From Haliotis asinina (Eukaryota > Mollusca > Gastropoda > Lepetellida > Haliotidae): 64,000 bases of DNA. Made by a program: the position numbers and the translations under genes. Below the pieces are notes generated by a model, which was given only the letters and a program-made list of their open reading frames with translations, did no database searches and was not told the DNA's origin. The first letter of the stretch is position 1. Each line of letters begins with the position of its first letter. Where the stretch lies: NCBI RefSeq assembly GCF_037392515.1, contig NC_090283.1, forward strand, positions 23,712,749-23,776,748, in the 5' to 3' direction. Shown in pieces: positions 12,099 to 23,785 of this stretch.

Positions 12099-13533
12099 TT
12101 CTCCCCGGCATGTAATGCTTAATCCTTTTGTTTCGGAGCATAACTCGGAAACCGTTCAATATTTTTAGACCACATTTGATAGATATAGTAATCTCAGCCT
12201 ATGGTTGTGCCTTTTGCTATTTACAGATTTTTGGCATTAGTATTTTTTTTGTTTTTCCATTGAACATTTTGGTGTTACTGTTGGGGTGGGCTTTGTTTCC
12301 GGTGCAGAACTCAAAAACTGTTCAATATTTTTCTGCAAAACTTGGTAGATATATCAATCAGAACCTAAAGTGGTGCCTTTTGCTATTTACAAGTTTTTGT
12401 GATTTATTATTTTCTTGGTTTCCATGGAAGCGTTTTGTGCTTAGTCTCAAAAGTGAGAGGTGTGTTTCGTTTCCGGATCAGAACTCAGAAATATCTGTCA
12501 GTGTAACTTGGTAGATATATGTGGCAGACCCCAACATGGTGCCTCTTGGTATTTACAGGTTTTTGTGATTTATTATTTTCTCGGTTTCCATGGAAACGTT
12601 TTGGACTTCGTCTCAAAATGGAGGGATTTGCTTCGTTTCCAAAGCAGAACTTAAAAACCACTCAATATTTTTCTGCAGAACTTGGTAGATATATCAGTTG
12701 GAAAATATCGTGGTGCCTTTTGCTACTTACAGGCTTTTGTGAATCCGTAGAGGTTCTTGGTTTCCGTAGAAGCATTTTGTACTTAGTTTCAAAAGTGAGA
12801 GGTGTGTTTCATTTCCGGAGCAGAACTCAAAAACTTCTTAATATCTGTCAGTAAAACATGGTAGATATGTGAGGCAGACCCCAAAGTGGTGCCTTTTGCT
12901 ACTTACATGTTTTTCTAATTTATTATTTTCTCTGTTTTTATGGAAATGTTTTGGAGGGATGATCTTCGTTTCTGGAGCAGAACTCAATAACCGTTGAATA
13001 TTTTTCTGCAAAACTTGGTAGATATATCAATCGGAACCTAAAGTGGTGGCTTTTGCTACTTACAATTTTTTGTGATTTATTATTTTATCAGTTCCCATGG
13101 AAACGTTTTTGACTTGCTCTCAAAAGTGAGAGGTGTGTTTTGTTTCCGGAGCAGAACTCAAAAACTTCTTAATATCTGCCAGTAAAACTTGTTAGATATA
13201 TGTTCCAGACCCCAGAGTGGTGCCTTTTGCTATTTCCTTGTTTTTTATGTATTATTTTCTCGGTTCCATGAACATGTTGCTGACTTCGTTTCCAGAGCAC
13301 AGCTCGAAAACCATTTCATATCTTTCAAAAGATCTTGGCAGATATACAAGACAGATCTTGAAATGGTGACTTTTTCTGATTACAGATATATGGCATTTAT
13401 ATTTTTCATGAATTCCATGGAAACAATTCTGCCTTGGTCCAGAAACACAATAAGTAACTTTCAGATGATTTGTCCTTTCAAATATGTGGGGGCCAGTGGG
13501 ATATGTCATCTTCTGATGACTCTTGTTATCGTG
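12099..13533 (+). mobile_element. Satellite-bearing pearl/Helitron-like array 2
   Basis: It starts with the 'ccccggcatgtaatgc' half-hairpin, lacks the (CCGT)n tract, and has about eight ~170-bp monomers. It ends in the same terminal block as array 1 ('gatatgtcatcttctgatgactcttg'). The distal part is duplicated at 14962-15845. Confidence 0.6.
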
Positions 13534-14119
13534 TGTCAATATTAAGGCATTAACAGCAAAGCAATATTCAGCATTTTAGAATTTTGAAGTCAGAGTATGG
13601 TTGTTTTAATACTTCTTTATTGGGCATGGCACCCACAATATATGGGCAAGCTCTGTCAACGACAAAGGAATAGCCCCCATTGTAGGAGTATTATTTTTTA
13701 TTGGGCATAGCACCCATACTATATGGGCAAGCTCCATCACAGACACGGGATACATGTGTATGCTCACATCTATACTGTACGCGAGAGTGAGTGTGGAGAC
13801 CGGCATTCTGACTGTCTTATGCCGCTCGCAGGAAAGGCCCTAGGGTTGAGCTGAAGTCCGCTCACCTCATTCATGTATACTTGTTTGTCATGCCTTGGGA
13901 AACCAACTATAAAAGCTCGAACTAAACTATGCCTTCGTCTTCATCAACATATTCATTTGTCTTTGTCAACGTAATTTCATCAAAATCATGAGCTAATTCA
14001 CCACGATCCAGTCACTGTACACCACACGTTGACACATCACCGCATTTCACATCCTTGGTGAATAGTGACATATTTATGGATTATATACATTTAGTTCATT
14101 CTTTACACAAACAGTTTTA
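13534..14119. other. Non-satellite segment of the duplicated unit
   Basis: It contains two ~35-bp direct repeats ('tattgggcat.gcaccca...tatatgggcaagctc') 76 bp apart, at 13618 and 13694. Otherwise it is non-coding. The second copy is at 15846-16431. Confidence 0.6.
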
Positions 14120-14520
14120 GACATAATTCTGAATATGCCTTTACTGTTACATTTGTGGATGATGCTGCACTGGTGGGACTAAAAAGAGATAGATTCTGAA
14201 TCATGTTATAGACATGAAATTAGTGACTTAGTGGAGTGGTGGAATTCACAGTTTCTATTTTTGAATCTAAACAAAAGAAAATAATTGATAACTGATCTTA
14301 GGAAAGATAAATTATGTAACTTATAATTTATAAACATAAATGACAAGGGCATTGAAGTAGTTGAGGAATACAAATATCTCGGCACTATTTTAGACTCAAA
14401 TTTTAGACTCAAAACACTAGCAGTATATACAAGAAATGCTAGCAGCGGTAACATTTTCGATGGAGATTAAAACACTTCAAGTTAGACCAAACCATTATGT
14501 ACGAATGTCAGAGCTGGATA
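14120..14520 (+). pseudogene. Non-LTR retrotransposon reverse-transcriptase remnant (copy 1)
   Basis: Pieces of a LINE RT are readable across frameshifts. An FVDDAALVG block (the xxDD catalytic box) lies near 14150. Downstream come fragments like 'SDLVEWWNSQFLFLNLNKRK' and 'VEEYKYLGTILDSNF', the usual order of thumb-side motifs in CR1/L2/jockey-like RTs. Multiple stops and frameshifts make it non-functional. Both ends are truncated into surrounding satellite DNA. The clade is not resolvable by eye. Confidence 0.7.
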
Positions 14521-14549
14521 GAAATGCAATTGACAGATTTTTGGCATTT

Positions 14550-15845
14550 TTATAGTTGACGCGTCTGTCCGTCCGTCCGTCCGTCCGTCTGTAATCATAT
14601 TGTTTCCGGAGCATAACTCAGAAACCGTTCAATATTTTTAGACCAAACTTGATAGATATAATAATCTTAATGTATAGTTGTGCCTTTTGTTATTTACACA
14701 GTTTTGGCATTTTTATTTTTTTTGTTTTTCCATGGAACATTTTGGCGTTAGTCTAATGGAGGGATGGACTTCATTTCCGGAGCAGAACTCAAAAACCACT
14801 CAATATTTTTCTGCAAAACTTGGTAGATATGTGTGGCAGACCCCAAAGTGGTGCCTTTTGCTAGTTACAGGTTTTTTTTATTTATCATTCTTTCGGCTTC
14901 CATGGAAACGTTTCGGACTTCGTCTCAAAATAGAGAGATGGGCTTCGTTTCCTGAGCAGAACTTAAAAACCACTCAATATTTTTCTGCAGAACTTGGTAG
15001 ATATATCAGTTGGAAAATATCGTGGTGCCTTTTGCTACTTACAGGCTTTTGTGAATCCGTAGAGGTTCTTGGTTTCCATAGAAGCATTTTGTACTTAGTT
15101 TCAAAAGTGAGAGGTGTGTTTCATTTCCGGAGCAGAACTCAAAAACTTCTTAATATCTGTCAGTAAAACATGGTAGATATGTGAGGCAGACCCCAAAGTG
15201 GTGCCTTTTGCTACTTACATGTTTTTCTAATTTATTATTTTCTCTGTTTTTATGGAAATGTTTTGGAGGGATGATCTTCGTTTCTGGAGCAGAACTCAAT
15301 AACCGTTGAATATTTTTCTGCAAAACTTGGTAGATATATCAATCGGAACCTAAAGTGGTGGCTTTTGCTACTTACAATTTTTTGTGATTTATTATTTTAT
15401 CAGTTCCCATGGAAACATATTTGACTTGCTCTCAAAAGTGAGAGGTGTGTTTTGTTTCCAGAGCAGAACTCAAAAACTTCTTAATATCTGCCAGTAAAAC
15501 TTGTTAGATATACGTTCCAGACCCCAGAGTGGTGCCTTTTGCTATTTCCTTGTTTTTTATGTAATATTTTCTCGGTTCCATGAACATGTTGCTGACTTCG
15601 TTTCCAGAGCACAGCTCGAAAACCATTTCATATCTTTCAAAAGATCTTGGCAGATATACGAGACAGATCTTGAAATGGTGACTTTTTCTGATTACAGATA
15701 TATGGCATTTATATTTTTCATGAATTCCATGGAAACAATTCTGCCTTGGTCCAGAAACACAATAAGTAACTTTCAGATGATTTGTCCTTTCAAATATGTG
15801 GGGGCCAGTGGGATATGTCATCTTCTGATGACTCTTGTTATCGTG
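14550..15845 (+). mobile_element. Satellite-bearing array 3, with (CCGT)n
   Basis: It opens with about five CCGT/CTGT units (14563-14592), then 'tgtttccggagcataactcagaaaccg' and ~170-bp monomers, and ends in the common terminal block. From about 14958 it is the second copy of the distal part of array 2. Confidence 0.6.
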
Positions 15846-16431
15846 TGTCAATATTAAGGCATTAACAGCAAAGCAATATTCAGCATTTTAGAATTTTGAA
15901 GTCAGAGTATGGTTGTTTTAATACTTCTTTATTGGGCATGGCACCCACAATATATGGGCAAGCTCTGTCAACGACAAAGGAATAGCCCCCATTGTAGGAG
16001 TATTATTTTTTATTGGGCATAGCACCCATACTATATGGGCAAGCTCCATCACAGACACGGGATACATGTGTATGCTCACATCTATACTGTACGCGAGAGT
16101 GAGTGTGGAGACCGGCATTCTGACTGTCTTATGCCGCTCGCAGGAAAGGCCCTAGGGTTGAGCTGAAGTCCGCTCACCTCATTCATGTATACTTGTTTGT
16201 CATGCCTTGGGAAACCAACTATAAAAGCTCGAACTAAACTATGCCTTCGTCTTCATCAACATATTCATTTGTCTTTGTCAACGTAATTTCATCAAAATCA
16301 TGAGCTAATTCACCACGATCCAGTCACTGTACACCACACGTTGACACATCACCGCATTTCACATCCTTGGTGAATAGTGACATATTTATGGATTATATAC
16401 ATTTAGTTCATTCTTTACACAAACAGTTTTA

Positions 16432-16832
16432 GACATAATTCTGAATATGCCTTTACTGTTACATTTGTGGATGATGCTGCACTGGTGGGACTAAAAAGAG
16501 ATAGATTCTGAATCATGTTATAGACATGAAATTAGTGACTTAGTGGAGTGGTGGAATTCACAGTTTCTATTTTTGAATCTAAACAAAAGAAAATAATTGA
16601 TAACTGATCTTAGGAAAGATAAATTATGTAACTTATAATTTATAAACATAAATGACAAGGGCATTGAAGTAGTTGAGGAATACAAATATCTCGGCACTAT
16701 TTTAGACTCAAATTTTAGACTCAAAACACTAGCAGTATATACAAGAAATGCTAGCAGCGGTAACATTTTCGATGGAGATTAAAACACTTCAAGTTAGACC
16801 AAACCATTATGTACGAATGTCAGAGCTGGATA
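16432..16832 (+). pseudogene. LINE reverse-transcriptase remnant (copy 2)
   Basis: The near-identical duplicate of 14120-14520, with the same frameshifts and FVDD box. The decay therefore preceded the tandem duplication. Confidence 0.7.
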
Positions 16833-16861
16833 GAAATGCAATTGACAGATTTTTGGCATTT

Positions 16862-17655
16862 TTATAGTTGACGCGTCCGTCCGTCCGTCCGTCCGTCCGT
16901 CCGTCCGTCTGTAATCATATTGTTTCCGGAGCATAACTCAGAAACCGTTCAATATTTTTAGACCAAACTTGATAGATATAATAATCTTAACGTATAGTTG
17001 TGCCTTTTGTTATTTACACAGTTTTGGCATTTTTATTTTTTTTGTTTTTCCATGGAACATTTTGGCGTTAGTCTAATGGAGGGATGGACTTCATTTCCGG
17101 AGCAGAACTCAAAAACCACTCAATATTTTTCTGCAAAACTTGGTAGATATGTGTGGCAGACCCCAAAGTGGTGCCTTTTGCTAGTTACAGGTTTTTTTTA
17201 TTTATCATTCTTTCGGCTTCCATGGAAACGTTTCGGACTTCATCTCAAAATGGAGAGATGGGCTTCGTTTCCTGAGCAGAACTCAAAAACCGTTCAATGT
17301 TTTTCTGCAAAACTTCTTACATACATGGGTCAGAACCTAAAGAATGCCTTTTGGTATTTACAGGTTTTATTGATATATTATTTTCTTGGTTTCCATGGAA
17401 ACGTTTCAGACTTTGTCTCAAAATGGAGGGATGGGCTTCGTTTCCGGAGCAGAACTCAAATTCTGTTCTTTATTTTTCTGCAAAACTTGGGAGATATATC
17501 AATCAGAACCTGAAGTGGTACCTCTTGCTCTTTGCAGGTTTTTGTGATTTATTATTTTCTCTATTTCCTTGGAAACGATTCAGACTTTGTCTCAAAAGTG
17601 AGAGGTGTGTTTTGTTTCCGGGTCGAACTCAGAAACCGTTCAATACTTTCTGTAA
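16862..17655 (+). mobile_element. Satellite-bearing array 4, with expanded (CCGT)n, truncated right end
   Basis: It opens with about seven CCGT units (16874-16908), two more than its partner array. About four and a half ~170-bp monomers follow. The usual terminal block is missing, and sequence turns unique after about 17655. Confidence 0.6.
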
Positions 17656-17810
17656 TCTTATCAAAACGGTGTCCTGAACATAATTGAGAAGCAGTCTACA
17701 AATTCAAACCTGAGTTTGTTTATTGTGTCAGTAAATTAGCACTATATGTCATTACAATAGTTAATACTTGATAGTATTGATCATGCGATTTTCAGGTCTA
17801 TATTTGGGTC

Positions 17811-17938
17811 AGCAGGGTAGCCTAATGGTCAAAGCATCCGCTCATCACAGTGGGCACAATGTGTGAAGCCCCTTTCTAGTGTTCCCTGAATCGATATTGC
17901 TGGAATATTGCTAAAAGCAGCGTTAAAACACTCACTCA
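17811..17938 (+). repeat. tRNA-derived SINE (repeat B)
   Basis: The head 'ggtagcctaatggtcaaagc' fits a pol III A box. The B-box region is deleted. The body 'cacaatgtgtgaagcccctttctagtgt', then 'gatattgctggaatattgctaaaagc' and an ACTC tail, is typical of repeat B. Confidence 0.75.
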
Positions 17939-18056
17939 TGTCGATAATCATTTATGATTCCTCCCAATGACAATATTTCCAATTATTGACCTTTCTAGCA
18001 AGTATTTCCAATTATTGACTTTTCTAGCAAGTCTTAACCATGTGTTTCAGGTCAAG

Positions 18057-21000
18057 ATGCCAAATCCAGTTTGGAGACTGTCGTTGGTTGAAATAGCTTT
18101 CATCATAGTTGTCTTCATCTGTCAACAGTTTGAGGATTTATTCCTCAGACTACAACTTTATGCTGAAGATGCACGTCAGCTGGCACTCCATTACCTTGAA
18201 CTTTCAAACCATACCAGTCAAGATATCCATCTCGGCAGATCTCGAATGGTACCGCGCCAATGCACAGGTTGGTTATTTTTTTGTCAAACATAAATAAGCT
18301 CTTAACTCCATAATCTTTGCCATTCTTTTGCATTGACTGAGATCTCTGCCTTTACAAGACTGATCTTGAATCCTGAGAAGTGACTTGCCACGTGATCTTC
18401 CTCTTATCTCTAGCTCTCATGACATTCACAATCACACACTAGGTACCATTGGGGTATCCGTGACATATGTAGTGGGGGATAGTTATTATAGGTATTCTTG
18501 GGGTTTTCTTTTAATATTAGAGCATTAATAACTTAGTTGAGGGTATGAATCATAAATTCTGGCAATATCAAATGGTTTTTCTTGTCGGTGTTTGTGGAGA
18601 CATGTGGGTAACAGCTGTTGCTGATTTGTGACATTTCGCTTGCAGTTTCAAGCGCAGTGATAGGTTGGACACACTGGAAGGTTATATTTGAAGGGTAGGG
18701 GTGTGCGCTGCGCTTAGTGGGACAGGCCCAATATTGTGTATTTAAGGAGCGTGCGACAGGTGTTTTATGGTCTGAGTTGGAGGCACCGAAGGATAGGTGA
18801 GCCTTTGTTTCGGGACAAAACAGCTTTCCCATGCAATTGCTTTGTAATAAAGTAGAGTTTGTTCCGAGGCGGACCAGTCCTTGTTTCGCGATGAAACAGA
18901 TGACCCGTCTCTCACAGTGAAGCACTTAAGACAGAGTATGGTGGACATTGTTATAGGTGGCTGGGCGGGGAATAAAGATATTTAGTGTTATAGTACTGTA
19001 AACAGTGCTACAAAAATAGTTATTGCCTTGTATTTTCTCATCTCAACTCTCTTCAAAAGGCTGATATATAATATCAACTAAGGTAACAACTACCTAGTTG
19101 AGATTTCAAGCTTTAATGAAATCACCAATCTAGTACCATTATTATAGGGATTATTGTGTTACATAGAGCCAACACATCTCAAACACAAAATATGTGATAT
19201 ACTACACATTTTCGAGGCAGACTGATCTCAGGTTATGATTTGAAATTATAATCTATTCTACTGTTCAATTCTGTAATAACATAAAATATCTAAAAGCATT
19301 AACGACATTCTCCACTGTATTGAAACTAAGAAGTAAGCCCACTTCAACAACTGACTGACTGTGTACTTCAATCATTATATGGACCCATGAAGGACCCGGG
19401 GTAGAATAGGCCTTCAGCAACCCATGCTTGCCATAAAATGGGACTGTGCTTGTCATAAGAGGCGACTAACGGGATCGGGTGGTCAGACTCACTGTCTTGG
19501 CTGATACATGTCATCAGTTCCCAGTTGCCCAGATCGATGCTGATGTTGTTGATCACTGGATTGTCTGATCCAGGCTCGATTATTTCCCAGACCGCCGCCG
19601 TATAGCTAGAATATTGTTAAGTGCAACATAGAACTAAACTCTCTCAGTCGTTATTCTGCATTCAGCATGTTGGCATTCTTTATATTTGCATTATGTTGTA
19701 TTATGGGCTTTTGACCTACATTAAACTAACTGTCTGTCTGTCTGTCTTTTATTCACAAGAACTGACTCTTGTCCTGCTTTTAATCCCAAGAACCTGTTCT
19801 TGTCCAGTTGAATATATAGTCACATGTCTATTTTAGACAATGATGTATCTACTCCACTGTTGGACCGACTGATGTGGCAGGAGCACGCCGACCGGTTGAG
19901 GAGAACGCATCACCTGATGCAGACTTCCCAGATCCTGATGCAGACTCCTCAGATCCCGATAGAGACTCCTCGTATCCCGATGCAGCAACAGCAAGGTATA
20001 AACATCCATAGATACACAGATACAGACTCAACCTGTGGAAATCCGGGCTAGAATTGGTCTTCAGGAACCCATGTATGTTGTGAGAGGTGACTGATCAGGA
20101 CAGGCAGTCAGACTGGCTGATCACTGGATCGTCTAGTCCAGGCTCTATTATTTGCAGACTGTTGCATTATTGCTGGGCAAACAAAAAACAAACAAAAAGA
20201 CGTGATCCCAGAAACCGTTAACAGAATGTAGTGTTTGGTGAACTTCAGTCATGGCCTTGTCAGTCTAAGTAACAGAGCCATATTTGTTTCTCTAAACTGG
20301 CCCTTTCTGTAATGCAGATCCCTCAGTGAAACATGTCTAGATTTTCTTTATTGTGTCTCACAGTCCTTCAACAATATTATTGTAATGCAGATCTTGGTTC
20401 AGGATCTTCCATCACACTGGAGCTTCTTTTCAGTATAAATAGAACGTGTTCGTTATGTGTTTATATAAGACTAATGTATTTTTCTGTGACTATGCAATAT
20501 GGCTTCCAAGGTTATATGATCTGTCTCAAGACTGACACTTAGTCTCTGAGTATACGAAATTGTGAAAGAAACAAATTAACCCATTTAAATTGAAAAGGAG
20601 CCCCATTGAAATGGGAGATTCAGAAATCAAGACTTTCTTCATTTAGGGCTTTAGCATGGCAGGGAGGGGTTGGTAGTTGGGAACATAATGTGGTTCATGG
20701 ACTGAGACAGGCTGAGGATTCTACTCCACCAAAATGTGGCTCCAAGGTGACTGCAACAAACAAATTGAGAAGTATCTTAACTGTATTGAGACAGTGTAGT
20801 CCCAAATACAACAGATGTTATAGTTGTGTCTGTTTTTCCCTTGTTGTGAGAGCATGTTATTTACCACTTTTGTGAGCACTTAGCTTTCTCTCGCTAGGTT
20901 GTACTCGGCGGCTCCATCAAAACCTGGTCTCATCACAAGAGATGGCTACACAAACATCTCCAGATGAATTTGGGACTGTGGTTGAAGCACAAGCTGAAGT

Positions 21001-23525
21001 CACCTGCCCTAAAAGAGTGACGTCAGGAACGGCACCTGTTGAGGAATCACCAGCACCAGCTGTCACCAGCACCAATGCTGTTTCTTCTCCAACTGCGATG
21101 GCACCTACAACTGCAGCTGCTGCAACAACAGCTGCTGCCGGAATTGCAGAGGTTCCTTGTGACCAAGAACCAATGGTATTTTGCTTTCTACATCAGATAA
21201 ATGTAACAGTCAAAGGATTGAGTTAAATGTGATGTACAAGGGATGTACATATTCCATATTACATTGACTGCAGTATTTTGTTCTGGATACTGACCCTGTT
21301 ATCAAGAAAGTTGACATTTTGATAAGGGGATGCCAGTCACATATGCTAAACAGCAAAGGAAACGAAACTGTTTTTTTGTCAAGTGTGTCAATAGAAGCCA
21401 TCAACATGAATGCTTACTTCTATGAGATTTCATTTTTTTCAAACCTTAATTTCTTTTGCTGTTCAGTACAGCTCATGAAGCCAGAAATATGTTAATGTTC
21501 TCAGTAAGGTAATAATCACTTTTATATCGGTTAACAGAATTTTGTTTTGTTTCACAATGTATGTTGTTTAAAAGAACATGATATTGTCCTCCCTGAGGCA
21601 CATCATTTTTTCACTGCTCAAATTAATTTTAATTTGAATGAATGTACATTGCTCTTTATCAGTTTTCATTGGTTGACACTTTTTCAATAAATACTAACCA
21701 ACTCGTTCATATTTTGCAGTGAATCCTCTTTAAAACATGCAAATTTGATTTCCATGTTTGTTTGTTAGTTTTTGTAAGTGAGAGTCAGCAGTATAGAGAT
21801 ATGGCAAAATGGTAATTTACAGCAGATACAGCAAACAGGATGTATGTCTTATCTTTTCAAATAATACACGTACCTCTCACTTAGTGACTTAGCAGCTGGC
21901 TTGAGAAGCTCTTTTTAATACTAGCTTGGAATGCTGTTTGTTGCAGACACAGGATTCTGGATACAGCAGCAATGGCATGCAGGATGAAGGTGGCGCTGTG
22001 TCACGTGAATGTAAGTCATGTTTTAATACTCAGCCAATTTTACAAAAGAGGTCAATGATACTTTCCTTGTTCTTTCTTGGGGTTGTCCGAAGCATTGTAG
22101 CCCTGTGGGTTACATCTCTGACTTTTTGTTCTGGCGATCAGATTCCGTCCCTGGATAAATTGCAAATTAGACTCAGCCCATGGGAAGTACTAGTATCTGT
22201 ACATTGCTAAGGAGCGAATGAAAAATATTCCAGCAATATTTCACAGCAAGAGACCCCAGAAATGGGCTTCTAAAATTGTACTCATTTATGAATTGAACCC
22301 AGGTCTTGGACGTGAAGTTTTTCTGAGGAAGTGTAATCGAAAATATACATATGCCAAGTGGTATGTATAAATATATGTGAACCACATCAAACAGTAGCTT
22401 ATCTCCTCGTCACTAGTCAAAAAATATTTCCATCATTACATCTGCAATTCCTTTAATCTTCGGACAATACATAACATGTTTTCTCCAGAAGTTCTCTTCA
22501 CTGTGAGCTATCTATAATTAGTTGTGAAAGAAACAGTTTCTTGCTATCTACCCACTTCAGCATGTTTGAGATGCATGATGAGACAATCGCACCTCTTTCA
22601 TCAAAAGTCCATGGGTATCGTAATACTTTTTTAACCGCCCCTGTGGTATAGTGGTTAAAGCGTCCGCCCGGAGACCGGAAGGTCATGGGTCTGATCCCTG
22701 GACACATCATTCTAAAAGATGTTGAAATATAGCTCTTGTAGTACCCTGACTGCCGCTTGGCATTAATGGGTACAACAAGGACTGGTCAGCTTGGAGTCAG
22801 TATAATGTGTCTGAGCAGGGGATTCATGCTTAACTGTGCCATTTTATCAGAATGAGCTTCCACTATTAAGCCAGTTTAAGTACAGCTAGTACAAGCAATA
22901 CACACGCATGTTGTCATCATATCAGTGAAATATTCTTAAGTGTGATGTTAAACCCAATTTCATCTCCTTTTGTCTATTATATATTTAAAACATGGGAATT
23001 GAACTGGGTACAAGATTCTTTGATACAGGACTAAATAGACCAAATTATACATTAACGTTAAATCAGGGGAGGTAACTCAGATAATATCCTTACTGACAGT
23101 GCATGTTTCAGAGCTTGTAAAGGTTCATCTTAGAACCTTCTGTCAATGGTTGTTATAAGAAGTGACTATCTAGATTGGGTCTCCAGACACGCTGACCTTG
23201 TTGACACATGCTGTCATATCCCAATTGCATACATTGATGCTTATGATGTCAGTCACTGGATTGTCTGGTCCAGACTCTATTACCTACAGCTGATGCCATA
23301 TAATTGGAATTTTGCTGGGTACTGCAAATCAGACAATCACCCTGTACTTCTGTCCATCACAATTTGCAATTTCTTTCTTTAATTTCAGCCTTGCCACGTC
23401 GCCCAGGTGACCTGCACAATGCAGCCCTGAAGAACTCCTCGGACAGGAACCATGACCCCAGTGGTGATGGTGTCCCCACCAACAACTCTGATGATGAAGG
23501 AAGAGATGATGAAGAGCATGGTTAA
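18057..23525 (+). CDS. Five-exon host-like gene, 282 aa predicted, function unknown
   Basis: Proposed exons are 18057-18267, 19837-19995, 20898-21175, 21947-22010 and 23389-23525. All internal borders are AG/GT, and the phases are mutually consistent (1, 1, 0, 1), giving 283 codons including the stop. The start is an ATG six bases after a TTTCAG acceptor, so an upstream 5' UTR or coding exon is possible. Residues ~8-26 (SLVEIAFIIVVFICQQF) could be a membrane anchor. Exon 2 has a MQTSQ/MQTPQ/IETPR repeat and a Gln run. Exon 3 is Ala/Thr/Pro-rich and unstructured. Exon 4 has DSGYSS, a shape like a beta-TrCP phosphodegron (DSGxxS). Exon 5 ends acidic (DDEGRDDEEHG). I do not recognise the family. 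Introns hold several SINEs. Exon 1 is the least certain exon. Confidence 0.55.
18468..19012 (+). repeat. Possible solo LTR in intron 1 (weak)
   Basis: The segment starts TGTAG and ends CTACA. It contains a TATTTAAGG promoter-like box near 18738 and AATAAA near 18970. No matching target duplication flanks it, so it is only a candidate. Confidence 0.25.
19384..19640 (+). repeat. Repeat A (SINE-like)
   Basis: An almost full copy: 'gaaggacccggggtagaataggccttcagcaacccatgcttgc', the 'gaggcgactaacgggatcgggtggtc' core, the 'gatcactggattgtctgatcc' block, and an 'actaaactctctca' tail. It lies in intron 1 of the host-like gene. Confidence 0.85.
20035..20175 (+). repeat. Repeat A, internally deleted copy
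   Basis: The head 'ccgggctagaattggtcttcaggaaccc' and the 'ctgatcactggatcgtctagtccaggctctatta' block are recognisable. The region between is shortened and the ACTC tail is lost. Intron 2. Confidence 0.65.
22208..22330 (-). repeat. tRNA-derived SINE (repeat B), reverse, degenerate
   Basis: In reverse it shows a B-box-like CCTGGGTTCAATTC, then 'agaagcccatttctgggg' and 'atattgctggaatattt', the repeat B order. Intron 4. Confidence 0.65.
22632..22966 (+). repeat. tRNA-derived SINE with A and B boxes (different subfamily)
   Basis: The head has TGGTATAGTGGTTAAAGCG (A box) and GGGTCTGATCCC (B box, GGTTCRANTCC type) 30-odd bases apart. The ~270-bp body differs from repeat B ('ggcattaatgggtacaac...'), but it ends in a related 'tgaaatattcttaagtgtgatgttaaaccc' tail. 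Intron 4. Confidence 0.75.
23140..23330 (+). repeat. Repeat A, degenerate copy
   Basis: It carries 'ttgttgacacatgctgtcat.tcccaattgca', 'gatgcttatgatgtcagtcactggattgtctggtcc' and 'gccatataattggaatttt' in repeat A order. The head and tail are worn. It lies just before exon 5 of the host-like gene. Confidence 0.65.
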
Positions 23526-23607
23526 TGCAGTTTATTCATTAGTACTGCCTGAGACAAGGGCATAGATTGCAGGGTTGTGGAAAATAACAATTCTAACATA
23601 TAAAGTT

Positions 23608-23785
23608 GATCTGTGGAACATTGATGGTTGAATTTTTGATGTTTTGAACATTGACGTATCAGTCGCCAATGTGTGGAACATTGATGAGTCAATCACTGAT
23701 GGGGAGCACTGATGTATCAGTGTTTGATGTTTTGAACATTGATGTGTCGTAGTTTGATGTCTGGAACATTCATGTGTCGAACTTT
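23608..23785. repeat. Degenerate ~30-bp minisatellite
   Basis: Six imperfect units of 'gatgtttggaacattgatgt' plus a short spacer lie about 30 bp apart (near 23611, 23640, 23672, 23700, 23731 and 23760). It lies just downstream of the host-like gene's stop, probably in its 3' UTR. A minus-strand open frame across it only reflects the repeat. Confidence 0.75.

Larger units (their letters stand above)
12645..17277. repeat. ~2.3-kb near-identical tandem duplication
   Basis: Copy 1 is about 12645-14957 and copy 2 about 14958-17277. Matching landmarks are offset by exactly 2,312 bp (13189/15501, 13606/15918, 14206/16518) until the (CCGT)n tract, and by 2,320 bp after it (14678/16998), because copy 2 has two extra CCGT units. 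Only scattered substitutions were seen. Each unit holds the end of a satellite array, a ~1-kb non-satellite segment with a LINE remnant, and the start of the next array. The ends fall inside homologous monomers, so unequal crossing-over between monomers is the likely origin. Exact breakpoints cannot be placed. Confidence 0.9.

Noticed and set aside
12099..17655. Regularly spaced repeats as a CRISPR array
   Set aside because: Monomers are ~170 bp and contiguous with no unique spacers, in a eukaryotic genome.
9490..17677. Several 100-170-aa open frames on both strands in the satellite arrays
   Set aside because: The same peptides repeat with the ~170-bp monomers and recur at the 2,312-bp offset. 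They have no domain and follow the repeat, not a gene.
18109..18297. Alternative frame through exon 1 of the host-like gene
   Set aside because: Its phase does not join exon 2 without an immediate stop, whereas the chosen frame is consistent through all five exons.
22632..22720. A functional tRNA gene (A and B boxes present)
   Set aside because: No cloverleaf or acceptor stem can be drawn; the boxes belong to the head of a SINE with a long body and tail.
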